From Ichthyophis bannanicus (taxonomy: Eukaryota; Chordata; Amphibia; Gymnophiona; Ichthyophiidae): a DNA stretch of 64,000 nucleotides. Each line of letters starts with the position of its first letter. Position 1 is the stretch's first letter. The position numbers and the translations under genes were made by a program. The notes beneath the pieces are model-generated. The model was given only the letters and a program-made list of their open reading frames with translations. It did not search any database and was not told the origin of the DNA. Positions 1-9,616 of the stretch are shown here, piece by piece. The stretch is taken from contig CM066033.1 of NCBI GenBank assembly GCA_033557465.1, positions 911,116,808-911,180,807 of the forward strand. The letters run 5' to 3'.

Positions 1-3000
1 ATTTCTTGAAGTTCACTAAGAATCCCAGGGAAGACAGGAGGGTTATTGCTGCGTCGACTGCTTCCCGCACGGCCGCCGGGGATCTCGCAGTGAAAAGCCA
101 GTCGTCCAGATAGGGGAAGACACATATCCGTTGTCTTCGGAGCGATGCTGCAGCTACAGCTACGCACTTGGTGAATACCCTTGGGGCGGGCGAAAGGCCG
201 AAGGGTAGTACCCTGTACTGGTAGTGCCGGTCGGCCACGCGGAAGCGTAGGAATTTTCTGTGCTGCGGGTGCATAGGGACATGCGTGTAGGCGTCCTTGA
301 GGTCCAGAGAGGCTAACCACTCCCTTGGCAGGATGAGTGGCAGGATGGTGGCTAGAGAATGCATCCTGAACTTTTCCTTTGCGATAGACTTGTTGAGCTT
401 CCTGAGGTCGAGAATGGGACGAAAGCCTCCCTTCTTCTTGGGGACCAGGAAGTACCTGGAGTAAAACTCCTTGCCGGCCTCGCACGGAGGGACAGGCTCG
501 ATGGCTCTTGATGCCAGGAGGGCCTGTATTTCTGCAGTCATGGGGGCGAGGTGCTCCGCTGGAGCCGAGTCTCGGTGGGGGGGCTGAAGAGGTGGTTTGG
601 AGGAGAAGTTGATGCGGAAGCCCTGCCTTATGATCGATAGCACCCATTGGTCCGAAGTTATCTTCTCCCAGGCAGGAAGGAACGCGGACAAGCGTCCCCC
701 GGTCGGAAGGTGCTGGCAGGGCTGCGAGTCAAAACCCCGGGTTGCTTTTCGCTGGGCTGACGTAGGTTTCTTAGGGCCTTGGTCCCGCTGTCGCTGCTTC
801 TGTTTGTATGGAGCCTGGTAATGTTGCTGCTGCTTGTACCGTGGCTGTGGTTGCCCTTTGCGATAAGGCCGGTATCTCTTAGAGCTGGAGCTGTTGTGGC
901 CATTCTTGCGGTAGGTGCGTTGGCGGTCTGAACCCTCCTCCAGGGTTTGCAAGGTGTTGCAGCGTTCCCGCATGTCATTGACAGTGTCCTTCACCTTGTC
1001 TCCGAATAGAGAGTCCCCGGAGCAGGGGGTGTCTGCAATGCTTTCGTGCGAGTCAGTGCGGAGACCGGATGCCCGGAGCCAAGCCAGTCTGCGCGCGGAG
1101 ATGGCCATGCCCGCTACCTTGACCGCGGTTTCAAACGCGTCGTGGGCGGCCCGTCCCTGGTGTTTAGTGCAGTCATCCAATTCTGCAAGGGCCAAGGATA
1201 GAGATGAGGAGGTCTCCAGTAAGAGGGGTATAGCTGTCTTGATGTTGCTTACCAGCAGGTCCTGGTAGATTGCATGCTGGAATTGGTGGGCTGCGATCCT
1301 AGCATTCAGCATGGCCCCTTGGTAGACCTTCTTGGCTACGTCATCTATGAGCTTATTGTCCTTACCGGGAGGAGCGTTGTTGGAACCGCGTGAGGACTTA
1401 GAGCGCTTCAGAGCTGACTCCACGACAATGGAATGGTGTTGAAGCTGGACCTTCGCAAATGCTGGAATAGGTTGGACGCTGTATTTGCTATCCAGTTTGC
1501 GGGGACAAGCGTGATTTGAGGCAGGGGCCTGCCATGCACTGGAGAGGTTGTCCTGCAGGAGCTGATGGATAGGCAGCGCCGGGTTGGATTTGGGCGCCTC
1601 GATGAACTTGAGTGCGTTCTGTACCTCGTCACGGTTGTCCTGGGTTAACGAGGGAGGGATGGCCAACGCGGAAATGATTTTTTGGGTAAATCTGTAGTAG
1701 GTGGCATCCTCCGGAGGGGTTGATTGGTCAGGCTGGCCGTCAGTGGGAGGAGTTACACTGACCGTGGGTGGCGCAGCTGGTGCCTCCTGCTCTTGGGTGG
1801 GAGGCGCTGACACTGGAGGCTGTGACTGCAGGGAGGGCCCCGATAGAGAAGAGGCCCAGTTTTGCAGCATGTTTTGGAGGAGCTTGAGGGTATCCGGAGT
1901 TGGGCCGGGTTGCAAAGGTTCCGCCTCCATTCCCCATTGACTGAATGCCTCCTCATGCTCAGAATCAGTCCGGTGTTGAGACTGGGGGCTGCGCCGGCTA
2001 GATCTACTGGAACTGATACTGTCACTGCGGCTCCCATCTCTGTGACTAGGAGCGTTCCTGTGGTTTCTCCTGGAGTGCCGCCGAACGCGGTGCCTCCGAC
2101 TATGGGAACACCGGCGACTGCGTGATCTGTGCCGTGCTGAATGGCTGCGGTGTGTTGAGTGGCTGCGGCGTGACGAATGGCTGCGGCATGAGGGATGGCC
2201 GTGCCGAGCTGAGTGGCTGCGCCGAGTTGAATGGCCGTGGCATGGTGAAGGGCTGCGCCGAGTTGAATGGCCGTGGCGTGGTGAAGGGCTGTGCCGAGTT
2301 GAATGGCCGCGGTGGTGTGAAGGGCTGTGCCGAGTTGAATGGCCGTGGCGTGGTGAAGGGCTGCGCCGAGTTGAATGGCCGCGGCGTGGTGAAGGACTGC
2401 GCCGAGTTGAACGGCCGTGTAGAGATGAAAAGCTGCGCCGTGCTCTAGATCTGCACCGGCAAGAGCGGCTGCGCCGCGATCTCCTGGAGTGGCTCCTGCT
2501 CCGTGCGCCAGAACGCCGTGAACGATGGGAGCGGAGGCTCCGGCGGAGGTTGGAGGGCTCGCACGGATGGTTGGGGGCCTCAGGGGGAGCCCCGGGTTCG
2601 CTTGGTGAGTTGGCGTTGGCGGCATCAGTGCAGGAGGCATGTCCGGAAGTGAGGAGAGCAGGCGGAAGTGACGCCGGAGCCTCATGAAGCAAAATGTCGG
2701 CCTCCATCTGAAGACACGAGGGTCTGAAGAGCTCAGATTCACGGCGGGGGACGGGGGCCTGACAAGGCGCGTCCCCGGCCGGAGCGCCAGCGTCGGAGGT
2801 AGAACTTGAAGAGCCATTGTTACTCACTGCGAGGAACTCAGAGAGTGCATTCCGACGGCTCTTCTTGGCTCTGGGGGACATGCGACCGCAAGCGGTGCAG
2901 TCCTCGACAGCATGCTCGGACCCGAGGCATCGGACGCACACATGGTGCGAGTCGGATAGGGCCATTTTTCGTGAGCAGCCGGAGCACTTCTTGAAACCGG

Positions 3001-3004
3001 GCAT
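1..3004 (-). CDS. DIRS Gag-reverse transcriptase polyprotein, open to window edge (3' partial)
   Basis: Reading from ATG at 3004 I find no stop for 1001 codons. The N terminus (MPGFKKCSGC) has paired cysteines and histidines: C7, C10, H20/H21, C23, C26, H31, C36, C39. This is the zinc-knuckle-like pattern that opens DIRS Gag. Residues about 155-340 are Arg/Ser-rich and include six 12-residue tandem repeats. The Gag core follows, with APPGKDNKLIDDV and LFGDKVKDTV (L666). The RT then runs in the same frame: GGFRPILDLRKLN near 861, LDLKDAYTHV near 904 with catalytic Asp904, and YLDDWL at 965-970 with Asp967-Asp968. RT copies element RNA in the replication cycle. RNase H and recombinase are beyond the window. 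Gag and pol share one frame here, whereas DIRS relatives often use overlapping frames. Translation was by hand, so one slip is possible, but the RT motifs stay in frame. Confidence 0.93.
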   Translation of the reverse strand, partial: MPGFKKCSGCSRKMALSDSHHVCVRCLGSEHAVEDCTACGRMSPRAKKSRRNALSEFLAVSNNGSSSSTSDAGAPAGDAPCQAPVPRRESELFRPSCLQMEADILLHEAPASLPPALLTSGHASCTDAANANSPSEPGAPPEAPNHPCEPSNLRRSLRSHRSRRSGARSRSHSRRSRRSRSCRCRSRARRSFSSLHGRSTRRSPSPRRGHSTRRSPSPRHGHSTRHSPSHHRGHSTRHSPSPRHGHSTRRSPSPCHGHSTRRSHSARHGHPSCRSHSSRRSHSTHRSHSARHRSRSRRCSHSRRHRVRRHSRRNHRNAPSHRDGSRSDSISSSRSSRRSPQSQHRTDSEHEEAFSQWGMEAEPLQPGPTPDTLKLLQNMLQNWASSLSGPSLQSQPPVSAPPTQEQEAPAAPPTVSVTPPTDGQPDQSTPPEDATYYRFTQKIISALAIPPSLTQDNRDEVQNALKFIEAPKSNPALPIHQLLQDNLSSAWQAPASNHACPRKLDSKYSVQPIPAFAKVQLQHHSIVVESALKRSKSSRGSNNAPPGKDNKLIDDVAKKVYQGAMLNARIAAHQFQHAIYQDLLVSNIKTAIPLLLETSSSLSLALAELDDCTKHQGRAAHDAFETAVKVAGMAISARRLAWLRASGLRTDSHESIADTPCSGDSLFGDKVKDTVNDMRERCNTLQTLEEGSDRQRTYRKNGHNSSSSKRYRPYRKGQPQPRYKQQQHYQAPYKQKQRQRDQGPKKPTSAQRKATRGFDSQPCQHLPTGGRLSAFLPAWEKITSDQWVLSIIRQGFRINFSSKPPLQPPHRDSAPAEHLAPMTAEIQALLASRAIEPVPPCEAGKEFYSRYFLVPKKKGGFRPILDLRKLNKSIAKEKFRMHSLATILPLILPREWLASLDLKDAYTHVPMHPQHRKFLRFRVADRHYQYRVLPFGLSPAPRVFTKCVAVAAASLRRQRICVFPYLDDWLFTARSPAAVREAVDAAITLLSSLGFLVNFKK
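2224..2440 (-). repeat. 36-bp tandem repeat encoding SR-type 12-residue units
   Basis: The GAGTTGA landmark recurs at 2224, 2260, 2296, 2332, 2368 and 2404, an exact 36-base period. On the minus strand each unit encodes a variant of GHSTRRSPSPRH within Gag. Because 36 is a multiple of three, units can be gained or lost without breaking the frame. Degenerate RS units flank the array on both sides. Confidence 0.93.
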
Positions 3005-3151
3005 TGTCCCGATCTCAGGTGAGTTGAAGGAAGAACTTTAAAACAAAAAATTAACTGTTTGAGTGAGAGAAAATAAAAAACCGTCTTGCTGGCAAGGCGG
3101 AAGACAAGAACTGGCCAGCTAGGGGCGGAGCAGGAAGTGGGGCTACTGACC

Positions 3152-3179
3152 AGCCCAGAAGGCTAAAGCCTTCTGGGCT
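3152..3179. other. Perfect 13-bp palindrome in the DIRS leader
   Basis: AGCCCAGAAGGCT, two bases, then its exact reverse complement. It lies between the element terminus and the Gag start, so the RNA leader would carry a stable GC-rich hairpin. Function unknown. Confidence 0.85.
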
Positions 3180-3270
3180 AGTGAGAGTACTTCCGTCCTG
3201 GCTCCGTCGGATGACGTCACCACTTTGTGGCTGACTTCATCCTGCTTGCCCTGGGAGAAATCCGACGATG

Positions 3271-4013
3271 CATTACATAAGAACATAAGATATGCCATAC
3301 TGGGTTAGACCAAGATCCATCAAGCCCAGTATCCTGTTTCCAACAGTGGCCAATCTAGGTCATACGTACCTAGCAGTTTCCCCAAAAGTCACAGGTTCCA
3401 CAATGCTTGTATTGGGTCAGACATTGATATCCTGGGTCTCTTTTTAATAATGGTTTATGGACCTTTCCTCCAGGAACTTGTCCAAACCTTTTTTTAAACC
3501 CAGCTACACTAACAGCCTTTACTACATCCTCAGATAACAAATTCCAGAGTTTGATTACACGTTGAGTGAAAAAATATTTTATTTTATTAATCTTAAATAG
3601 TTTACCATGTAGCTTCATTGCATGTCCCCTAGTCTTTCTTTATTCTGATAATGTAAACAATCAATTTACGTTTACCTGTTCCACTCCGTTCATTAATTTA
3701 TAGACTTCTATCATATCTCCCCTCAGCCATCTCTTTTCCAGGTTAAAAAGCCCTAACCTTCTTAGCCTTTTTCATAGGGGTATCCTTCCATCCCCTTTAC
3801 CATTTTGGTGGCTCTTCTCTGAATCCTTTCTAATAACGCTATATCCTTTTTAAGATATGGTGACCAGAATTGCACACAATATTCAAGGTGCGGTCTCACC
3901 ATGGAACGATATAGAGGCATTATAATATCCTTTGTTTTATTTTCCATCCCTTTCCTTATGATACCTAGCATTCTTTTTGGTGCTGTGTATACCATGGATT
4001 GCCCTAAGAACAA
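3271..4013 (-). mobile_element. CR1 LINE, 5'-truncated 3' end
   Basis: The reverse complement matches the last part of the CR1 copy ending near 39795, including the tail text CAGTATGGCATATCTTATGT. Minus-strand fragments read as the C terminus of the CR1 reverse transcriptase: LGIIRKGMENKTKDIIMPLY, then MVRPHLEYCVQFW, and RVIKLWNLLSEDVVKA. Several frameshifts and stops break it. Only about 740 bases remain, the usual 5' truncation of LINE copies. It sits immediately outside the DIRS A terminus. Confidence 0.9.
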
Positions 4014-4089
4014 ACCAGTCAGTACTAGAGGAGATCAAACCTAAGCTTTCTTTAGAAGCTTAGATGACAAGACTTTGACTCAACGGCAC
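4014..4089. other. Short unassigned spacer
   Basis: About 75 bases between the CR1 fragment and the L2-like element. No feature seen. Confidence 0.4.
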
Positions 4090-4927
4090 TTACAATATCT
4101 GGTAGAGTATTCCAGAGAGATGGTGTGTAGGCTTGCTAGTTAGTCTTTGTCTTGGAGTGCAGTATGGCAAGTATGTTGATTGTAGAGGATCTTCGAAGTA
4201 TGTTTGGGGTGAGTAGCTGTAGGAAGGATTGGAGGTGGGTGATTGGGTAGGAGTGCATTGCTTGCATGTTAGCACCAAGGATTTATATTCGATTCTGGTG
4301 GGGAGTGACAGCCAGTGGAGCTGTTTGAGGATGGGGGTAATGTCATGTTTAGAAGCTTCCTGGATTGTGCAGATGGTAGTGTGTAGGACAGTTTGTAGTG
4401 GGAGAAGGGTGGATTGTGGAAGGCCCTGATTGATTATATTGAAATAATCTACATGTGGAAGAATGAGGGCTTGGAGTGCTGAGCAGAAGTCTGTTGTTTC
4501 GAGGAAGGGATGGAGGGCATTGTAGTATTTTGGTTTTGAAATATATCATTTTGGGTGTTGTTATTTGTGTCTTGAAGGAAAGTTGTTGATCATGAATGAT
4601 CCCAAGGTACTTTACCTCCAGTCAAACATTTTATCTGGATGTTGTTTAATGTTATTGTGGTGGTGGTGGGGGGGGGGGGGGTGGAATCCTTTGTAATAAA
4701 CAGAGGTTCAGTCTTCTTGTAGTTTGGAGATTATTTGCTATTAGCCAGCGGGAGATATCTGTACAGCATTCTTGGATTTGTGTATATGATGGTTGTTTTG
4801 TGTGGAGCGGACTGTATAACATGATGTCATTGGCATATATGTGGAAATTGATGTTGTACTCTTTGATGATTGAACAGAGAGGTTGGAGATTGTGATAAGG
4901 AAGTTTATCAGGAAGAAATAATACAAG
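4090..4927 (-). mobile_element. L2-like LINE, 3' half (RT core to 3' end)
   Basis: The minus strand encodes a degraded RT segment: INFHIYANDIMLYSPLHTKQ is a version of the FHxYADDIQLY catalytic block with one Asp replaced by Asn. It is followed by a helper stretch containing CCTDISRWLIANNLQT. A G-run of about 13 at 4668-4681 interrupts the frame. The element continues upstream at 6417-6990, beyond the insertion at 4928-6416. It is not functional. Confidence 0.75.
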
Positions 4928-6416
4928 AGGTGAATTGGCTCTGAATAAGCCACCTGTGCTGGCTGGTAAAAGCACTAAAACAGAGTGTTTACCTAAAAGA
5001 CTACCAGACCCAGAATGCACTGGTTTACAGAAAGCCTCTAGGAGAGCTGAAGTAGGGAAATGTGTGCCTAATCAGAGAAGCAATGATGTAATCCCTAATC
5101 ACACATCTCCTAGGGCAGGGCTTAATTCAGAACACCTGCAGTGTGCTAGGGTGGCGCGGCCATCTAGGCACTTTAAAGCTGGAAGAAATTCATCAGACAG
5201 ACAGCAAGGAGAGCAATGGAGGCAAGGGAAGGAACGGAGACAGCAAGAGCTGGAGAAGGAGAGACTGATCGTGAACAAAAGGAAGAACAGCAAGACGTCC
5301 AGAAGGTCTAAGAAAGGAGCCCAAGGCAGTACGTATGCTGGGAGAGATTCCTGGGGCAAGCATTCTTCTTTGGACTGGAGGAAGCCAGAGGCTTGGAGAT
5401 ATACAGCCAGGAACCCCCAGACAGCACCTGAAAAGGAGACGGCTGCATCTACAGAAAGAAGGAGCTCTAATACCTATTTAAAGAGGTATGGGAAAAGAGA
5501 CCTAAAGTCCAGAGATTCTGACTGGAGAGCTGGGCACAGAAGTTTTGCTACCTACTGGCCAAAATACCCAGAGAGGAAACCTAATGACAACGTGATCTCA
5601 GGTATGAACTCTGATCTGTTCCCTAGCTTTGCACAAGGAAGACAGCAAGGAAATAGTTTCTATCCTGGTAGAGATCAGTTAGAGAAATCCTCTGAGCCAG
5701 TGTTTGAAAGTGATCCTATGATATTTCAAGAGCAAGGGGAAATATCAAATGAGGAAGTTGAATGTATGGATTGTTCTCTTTCTAAGTGGCTGTTCTAAAG
5801 TAATCCTCAGATAAGGATCAAACACCAAAAGGAACTGTACTGATTTTTAGCTTCCCAGAAAAGTTTCTTTGAGAGAAAGCTTTGGGGAAAGTGGAGCCAC
5901 GTTGAGAGTGGGCCAGCAATGGTTTGCAGCTGGTTAAGCACCTGTGATTAGAGCAAGGCACAAGTGCACGTGGGACTTTGAAAAAAAGCTTCTTCTCTGT
6001 GTGAAAGGAAGAAAGCTGTGTTTTTTGATAAAGAGAATTTTCCTTTTGGGTTTATTTTTCATTCAGCACTGCTAAGAAAGTTTATTAGCAGGGGCTAGAA
6101 GAGACACCTTTTCTGTTCCATCAAGGTCTTTACTAAGTTGTTGCATAAGTAATTCAGTTGCCTTATTTGTTTTGTTTCCTGAATAAAACTTCTGGAGAAA
6201 TTATCCCGTTGATGTTACCAAGCATATCTGTGCGAGGGAATAACACCCCATAAATAAAATCTGATTTCTGCTTTACACTCGAACAACTACAATTCTTTAT
6301 TTTTGTTAAACGGATAGTTTTGTGTGATTGAACTACAACACCCACAATCCTTTGCAAGTCAAGTAAATTCATGGCCTTGCCAAGATTGTGGAACTTTCAC
6401 AACAAGCACCCCCATT
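4928..6416 (+). mobile_element. Unidentified 1.49-kb insertion inside the L2-like LINE
   Basis: This block splits the LINE RT frame: GVPQGSTLSSPLFNLYL on one side (6417 upward, minus strand) and the FHIYAND block on the other. The hexamer TACAAG occurs on both sides (4922-4927 and 6417-6422), a plausible target-site duplication. The block starts inside an open coding frame and has AATAAA-type signals near 6180 and 6255, but no poly(A) tail. That suggests a 5'-truncated retroposed transcript or a retroelement 3' end with an LTR-like tail. Boundaries are good to a few bases. Confidence 0.6.
4935..5798 (+). pseudogene. 5'-truncated coding remnant, 287 codons, basic and hydrophilic, unknown family
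   Basis: I do not recognise the protein. The frame is open from the left edge of the insertion, where there is no ATG (the first listed codon is TTG), to a TAA at 5796, so it is a C-terminal fragment. It is Lys/Arg/Gln/Ser-rich, with a charged stretch around GEQWRQGKERRQQELEKERL that could form a helix or coiled coil. Aromatic-basic repeats follow (SWGKHSSLDWRKPEAW, FATYWPKYPERK). The last 30 residues are acidic, ending ECMDCSLSKWLF. There is no membrane segment. Candidates are a retroelement Gag-like C terminus or a processed host mRNA. A 287-codon frame amid LINE debris is longer than expected by chance. Confidence 0.5.
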
Positions 6417-6990
6417 TACAAGATACAGATTGAAGAGGGGCGAGGATAGTGTGGATCCTTGAGGTACTCCTTGAGTTTGGTGGTATGCTTTGGAGATGTT
6501 TGTTCCTAGTTTTATTTGCTGTTGCCTGTCAGACAGGTAGGACTGAAACCATTTGTGAACTGTATCTTGGTACCACTTGATTATAGATGCTGAAGGAGTG
6601 TACTGTGGTTGACTGTATCAAAAGCTACGGAGATGTCCAGGAATATCGGTAGGAAAGCTTGGGATCAATCTTGTACGCCTTGGGCTAGTGTGTTGATGAG
6701 AGAGGTTGAGTTTCTACTCCATATAGTGGGTGGAAACCATGCTGTTGGGGGTCGAGAAGGCAGTTGTCATCAATATGATCCTGGAGCTGTAGCTGTACAG
6801 CTTTTTCAATGACTTTAGCTAGGAAAGGGAGGCTGGCAATGGGCCTGTATGAGGCGGGGTTTGAGGGATCGAGGCTGGGTTTCTTTAAGATGAGATGGAT
6901 GGAAGAGTTTGAGGCATTTCCTCCTGCTCCCCACCACCGAGGCCAATCAGGGACGAAGAGGACTTTTAAATCTGAAACTTTTATCCAAGC
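6417..6990 (-). mobile_element. L2-like LINE, 5' part of RT (same copy as 4090-4927)
   Basis: The minus strand reads LKKPSLDPSNPASYRPIASL then PFLAKVIEKAV, the RT entry block of L2-type LINEs. Next come a QHGF block, a decayed DISVAFDTVNHSTLL (equivalent to DLSAAFDTVDH) and GVPQGSTLSSPLFNLYL near 6410-6460. The frame is broken in several places. The upstream end meets a plus-strand L2 5' piece near 6930-6990. Confidence 0.8.
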
Positions 6991-7735
6991 CACTTGCACA
7001 GCACGAGGCGTCTTCAGGAGGGATCAGGAATGTGAAGCTCCTCCCATTCCCCACTGCCGAGGCCAATCAGGGTCGAAGATGACTTTAAAAATCTTCAGCG
7101 CCATTAGGTGTGCCTGCGCTGGTGTGGCCCTTAGGCGTGGACTTAGGCGGAAGAATGTAGCCGAATAAGAAGACTTTCCCTTTCACTGCAACTACCGAAG
7201 ACCATTCTCTCGGACAATAGGTAAAAAACCCCTATGAGAGCCCCCCAAGTTCCAAAACCACAACCTCAGTACCACATACATTCCACAAATAACAATACCT
7301 CACAACTGAACACAAAACACACCCTGCCATTCCACACAAATCCACCCCCAAAAGACAAGACCTACTCAGACCTGATCTACTAAAAGGCCACCGTGCTAGC
7401 TATATAAATAACCCTATAGACATATCTTGCTCTTATCCTCCTGGCCACAACACACAATACCCGCCCCATCCCCCACTGTCTCCTCTATGCCCTCCACACT
7501 CATCCAACACTCACCCACCTCAACCAATCCCAGCAACACACAACCAGACACATCATAAGAATACCAACCTCCATCTCCATCTCACCATTACTACAAACAT
7601 CAGGGCACCAACACAGATACTTAGATGTGCACTCATCTTAGGGGACTTCAACCTCCCTTCCCTGCAACCTAAAATGGCTGACGCCTTCCTCGCAGCCATG
7701 GCATCTATGGATCTCACACAAATAAATAAAACATT
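6930..7735 (+). mobile_element. L2-like LINE, 5' UTR and start of endonuclease
   Basis: Two imperfect leader repeats contain CCGAGGCCAATCAGGG (around 6938 and 7060). A C/A-rich region follows, then LILGDFNLPSLQPKMADAF at about 7637-7700. That is the catalytic GDFNxP block of the AP-type endonuclease of L2 LINEs. The element then stops abruptly at an A/T-rich tract. It lies head to head with the minus-strand L2 at 4090-6990. It is a fragment, not a gene. Confidence 0.6.
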
Positions 7736-8837
7736 TTTTAAAAAAATAAAAATACTTTTTGTGCCCCACTGGGGCTGAAGAAAATTGTAGACTACAGTTT
7801 GGCTGTCCAGGAAAGGTTTTTTAAAAAAAAAAATTTTAAGAGATGGCTGGCTGGTCCTTTGGTCTGCAGAAGCAGCCAAACCAGAAGCAGAATATTTTTT
7901 TTTTTAAGATAAAACTGTGTCGGGTGATGGGCAGAGACCTTTGGTGAGCTGCGGTCCCGCAGTGATCACTGAGCCCTTCTCCGTCGACTCCAGAGGGATG
8001 ATGCTGGGGGGACTGAGTGCCAGATTAGGCACAGTGCCAGATTGCAGCTGTTCCCAATCGTGGCAGAAAGAGCACAACTGGCGGCAGGGAGAGTCATGAT
8101 CCTCGTAACTGCTGCTGCTGGATGGCTGCAGTGTTTGTGGCTGGATCCAGTACTATGGGAGCACTGTGGGCATTGTGGCTGGCATCCAGGAGGTGGCAGA
8201 TAAGGCTTCTGGAGATTGTGGGGGTCCAGGCCAGGCTTAATGAATGCCATGGTCACAGTAATTGTGGTTTGGGACCCAGGGCTGCTGGATCACTGCGGCG
8301 ATTGTCAGTGGCCGCATCCAGGTGCTGTGTAGGCTTTGGTGGGAGGTTGGAACCTGGAGAGGGCGAGATTGAGGCCATGCAGGCCTAGAGAAAAATAGAG
8401 AGCCCTTTTAAGGGGCGGGGCCTCTGACGAGGAGGCCACAGCCCACTGGAAGTGCTCTTGCTGCTGGGGCGGGGCAATTTTGGGGACAATGCTGACTTTA
8501 GTGTGTGGGGAGGCTTGAGCCAGTTGGGCAACCATAAAAATGTATTTTAAAGAGTGGCAAATGGCCGCAATAGAGGCTGTAAGGGGAGTGGGGGCCTTAG
8601 CATTGTAGAGGCTCTGTGTGGGACTGAAGACCTCATTTTAATTAATAAATGGCAAGGCAAGCTTTGGAATGCTCCAAGGAGCCTGAAAAGTTTAAAAATA
8701 TAATTAAAATATATGTGGCTGGGCTGCTTTAGTACAGCACAGCCATGGGAGCAAATGAAAATGCTGCACAGTTTACTTTCTGGGCTCAAGAAGTGCCGGA
8801 ACGCAGTTCCACCCTGTTCTGGCATAAATTACGCCCT
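7736..8837. other. Unassigned 1.1 kb
   Basis: A/T homopolymer-rich at 7736-7910, then moderately GC-rich sequence with short GGCTGCAGTG and GTGGCTGG repeats at 8110-8300. I see no coding or repeat family that I can name. Confidence 0.4.
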
Positions 8838-8906
8838 GCTTGTAACATAGTAAATGACGGCAGATAAAGACCAGCATGATCCATCTAGTCTGCCCAGTGA
8901 GTACCT
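8838..8906 (-). mobile_element. Short CR1 3'-end relic
   Basis: The motif order AACATAG ... TGACGGCAGATAAAGACC ... TCCATCTAGTCTGCCC matches the reverse complement of the CR1 3' end at 20150-20230 (AACATAG ... TGATGGCAGAAAAAGACC ... TATCTAGTCTACCC). It is about 70 bases long and 5'-truncated. Confidence 0.65.
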
Positions 8907-9079
8907 ATAGAGCCTGATTCTTAAAGTATTTTTTCTTGCAGACACATATGAGAAAAAGGCTACAGACTTCATCGGCCAACACATATACAACTGTCATGCC
9001 AGTAAAATTGTTTTTTTTTTTTTTTTAAATCTGAGTCTGAAAGAAAAAATGAAGAAAGTGCTGCCTTAAGGGTTCCCTT

Positions 9080-9616
9080 TCCCTGATCATTTATGTGAGA
9101 CGTGTCAGAGTGAGCCACGTGGATGGACGCGGTTGTTGACATAGATGCGCTTCCTCCGGGTCCTGGATGTAGCTGTACACGTGTGTGTCTCTGCCTACGT
9201 CTGGGCGCCTTGTGGTGGGGAAAGGGCCGGGCGCCACCGAAATCTGAGCAGCGAGACTGCACTGCCGGAGATTACTGGAGGCAGGCTAGGGAGGTGCCCG
9301 GAGGAACTGGAGGAGGAGGCAGAGGGAAGGTGAAGGAACTGCGGTGCAGTGCAGTCAGAAGCACGGACTGGCGGAAGAGGGAGATCTTGCATTTCGAAAG
9401 GGGGTATATGCTGCAACCTAAGGGAATAGGCTTTTCATAAATTACTCCTGAGATTCCGGGAGGGCAGCACATTTGAATTTTACCTGCAACATAACAATCC
9501 GGCTACTTCTGCAAGGCCATCCCTGCACCAATTACTAAGCGGACAAAGAGCGAGAGACAGAAAGGCACGGATTTACCCAGCGCTCTGCAGACCCTCGCAG
9601 AACACCCGGGAAAAGG
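9080..9616 (+). promoter_or_regulatory. GC/CpG-rich candidate promoter and non-coding first exon
   Basis: This is a compact GC-rich, CpG-containing stretch in AT-rich surroundings (for example GGGCCGGGCGCCACCGAAAT near 9222). It ends in CACCCGGGAAAAGGTACGTT at 9603-9622, which contains a good splice donor (AAAAG|GTACGT). No long open frame crosses it. It could be the promoter and 5' UTR exon of a host gene whose coding exon is the one at 27473-27554. Without RNA data the link is inference. Confidence 0.35.

Larger units (their letters stand above)
1..3260 (-). mobile_element. DIRS-type retroelement, 5' half (copy A)
   Basis: On the minus strand this is the left end, leader, gag and the start of pol of a DIRS-like tyrosine-recombinase retroelement. 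The terminus near 3260 reads TTTCTCCCAGGGCAAGCAGG inward. It matches in style the ends of the second DIRS copy at 31805-43311 (CCAGGAACAAGCAGG). A leader of about 250 bases separates it from the Gag start at 3004. RNase H, recombinase and the right end would lie left of the window. A CR1 tail starts right beside the terminus at 3271. The absence of any frame break suggests a recent insertion; that is inference. Confidence 0.9.

Noticed and set aside
2122..2448. 108-codon plus-strand repeat protein (NGRGVVKGCAEL units)
   Set aside because: Antisense shadow of the same 36-bp array.
1753..2817. 354-codon minus-strand frame with Ala/His/Gln-Leu-Gly repeats
   Set aside because: It is the +1 shadow of the Gag RS repeats. 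The 36-bp period keeps every frame open, and the true frame contains the Gag and RT motifs.
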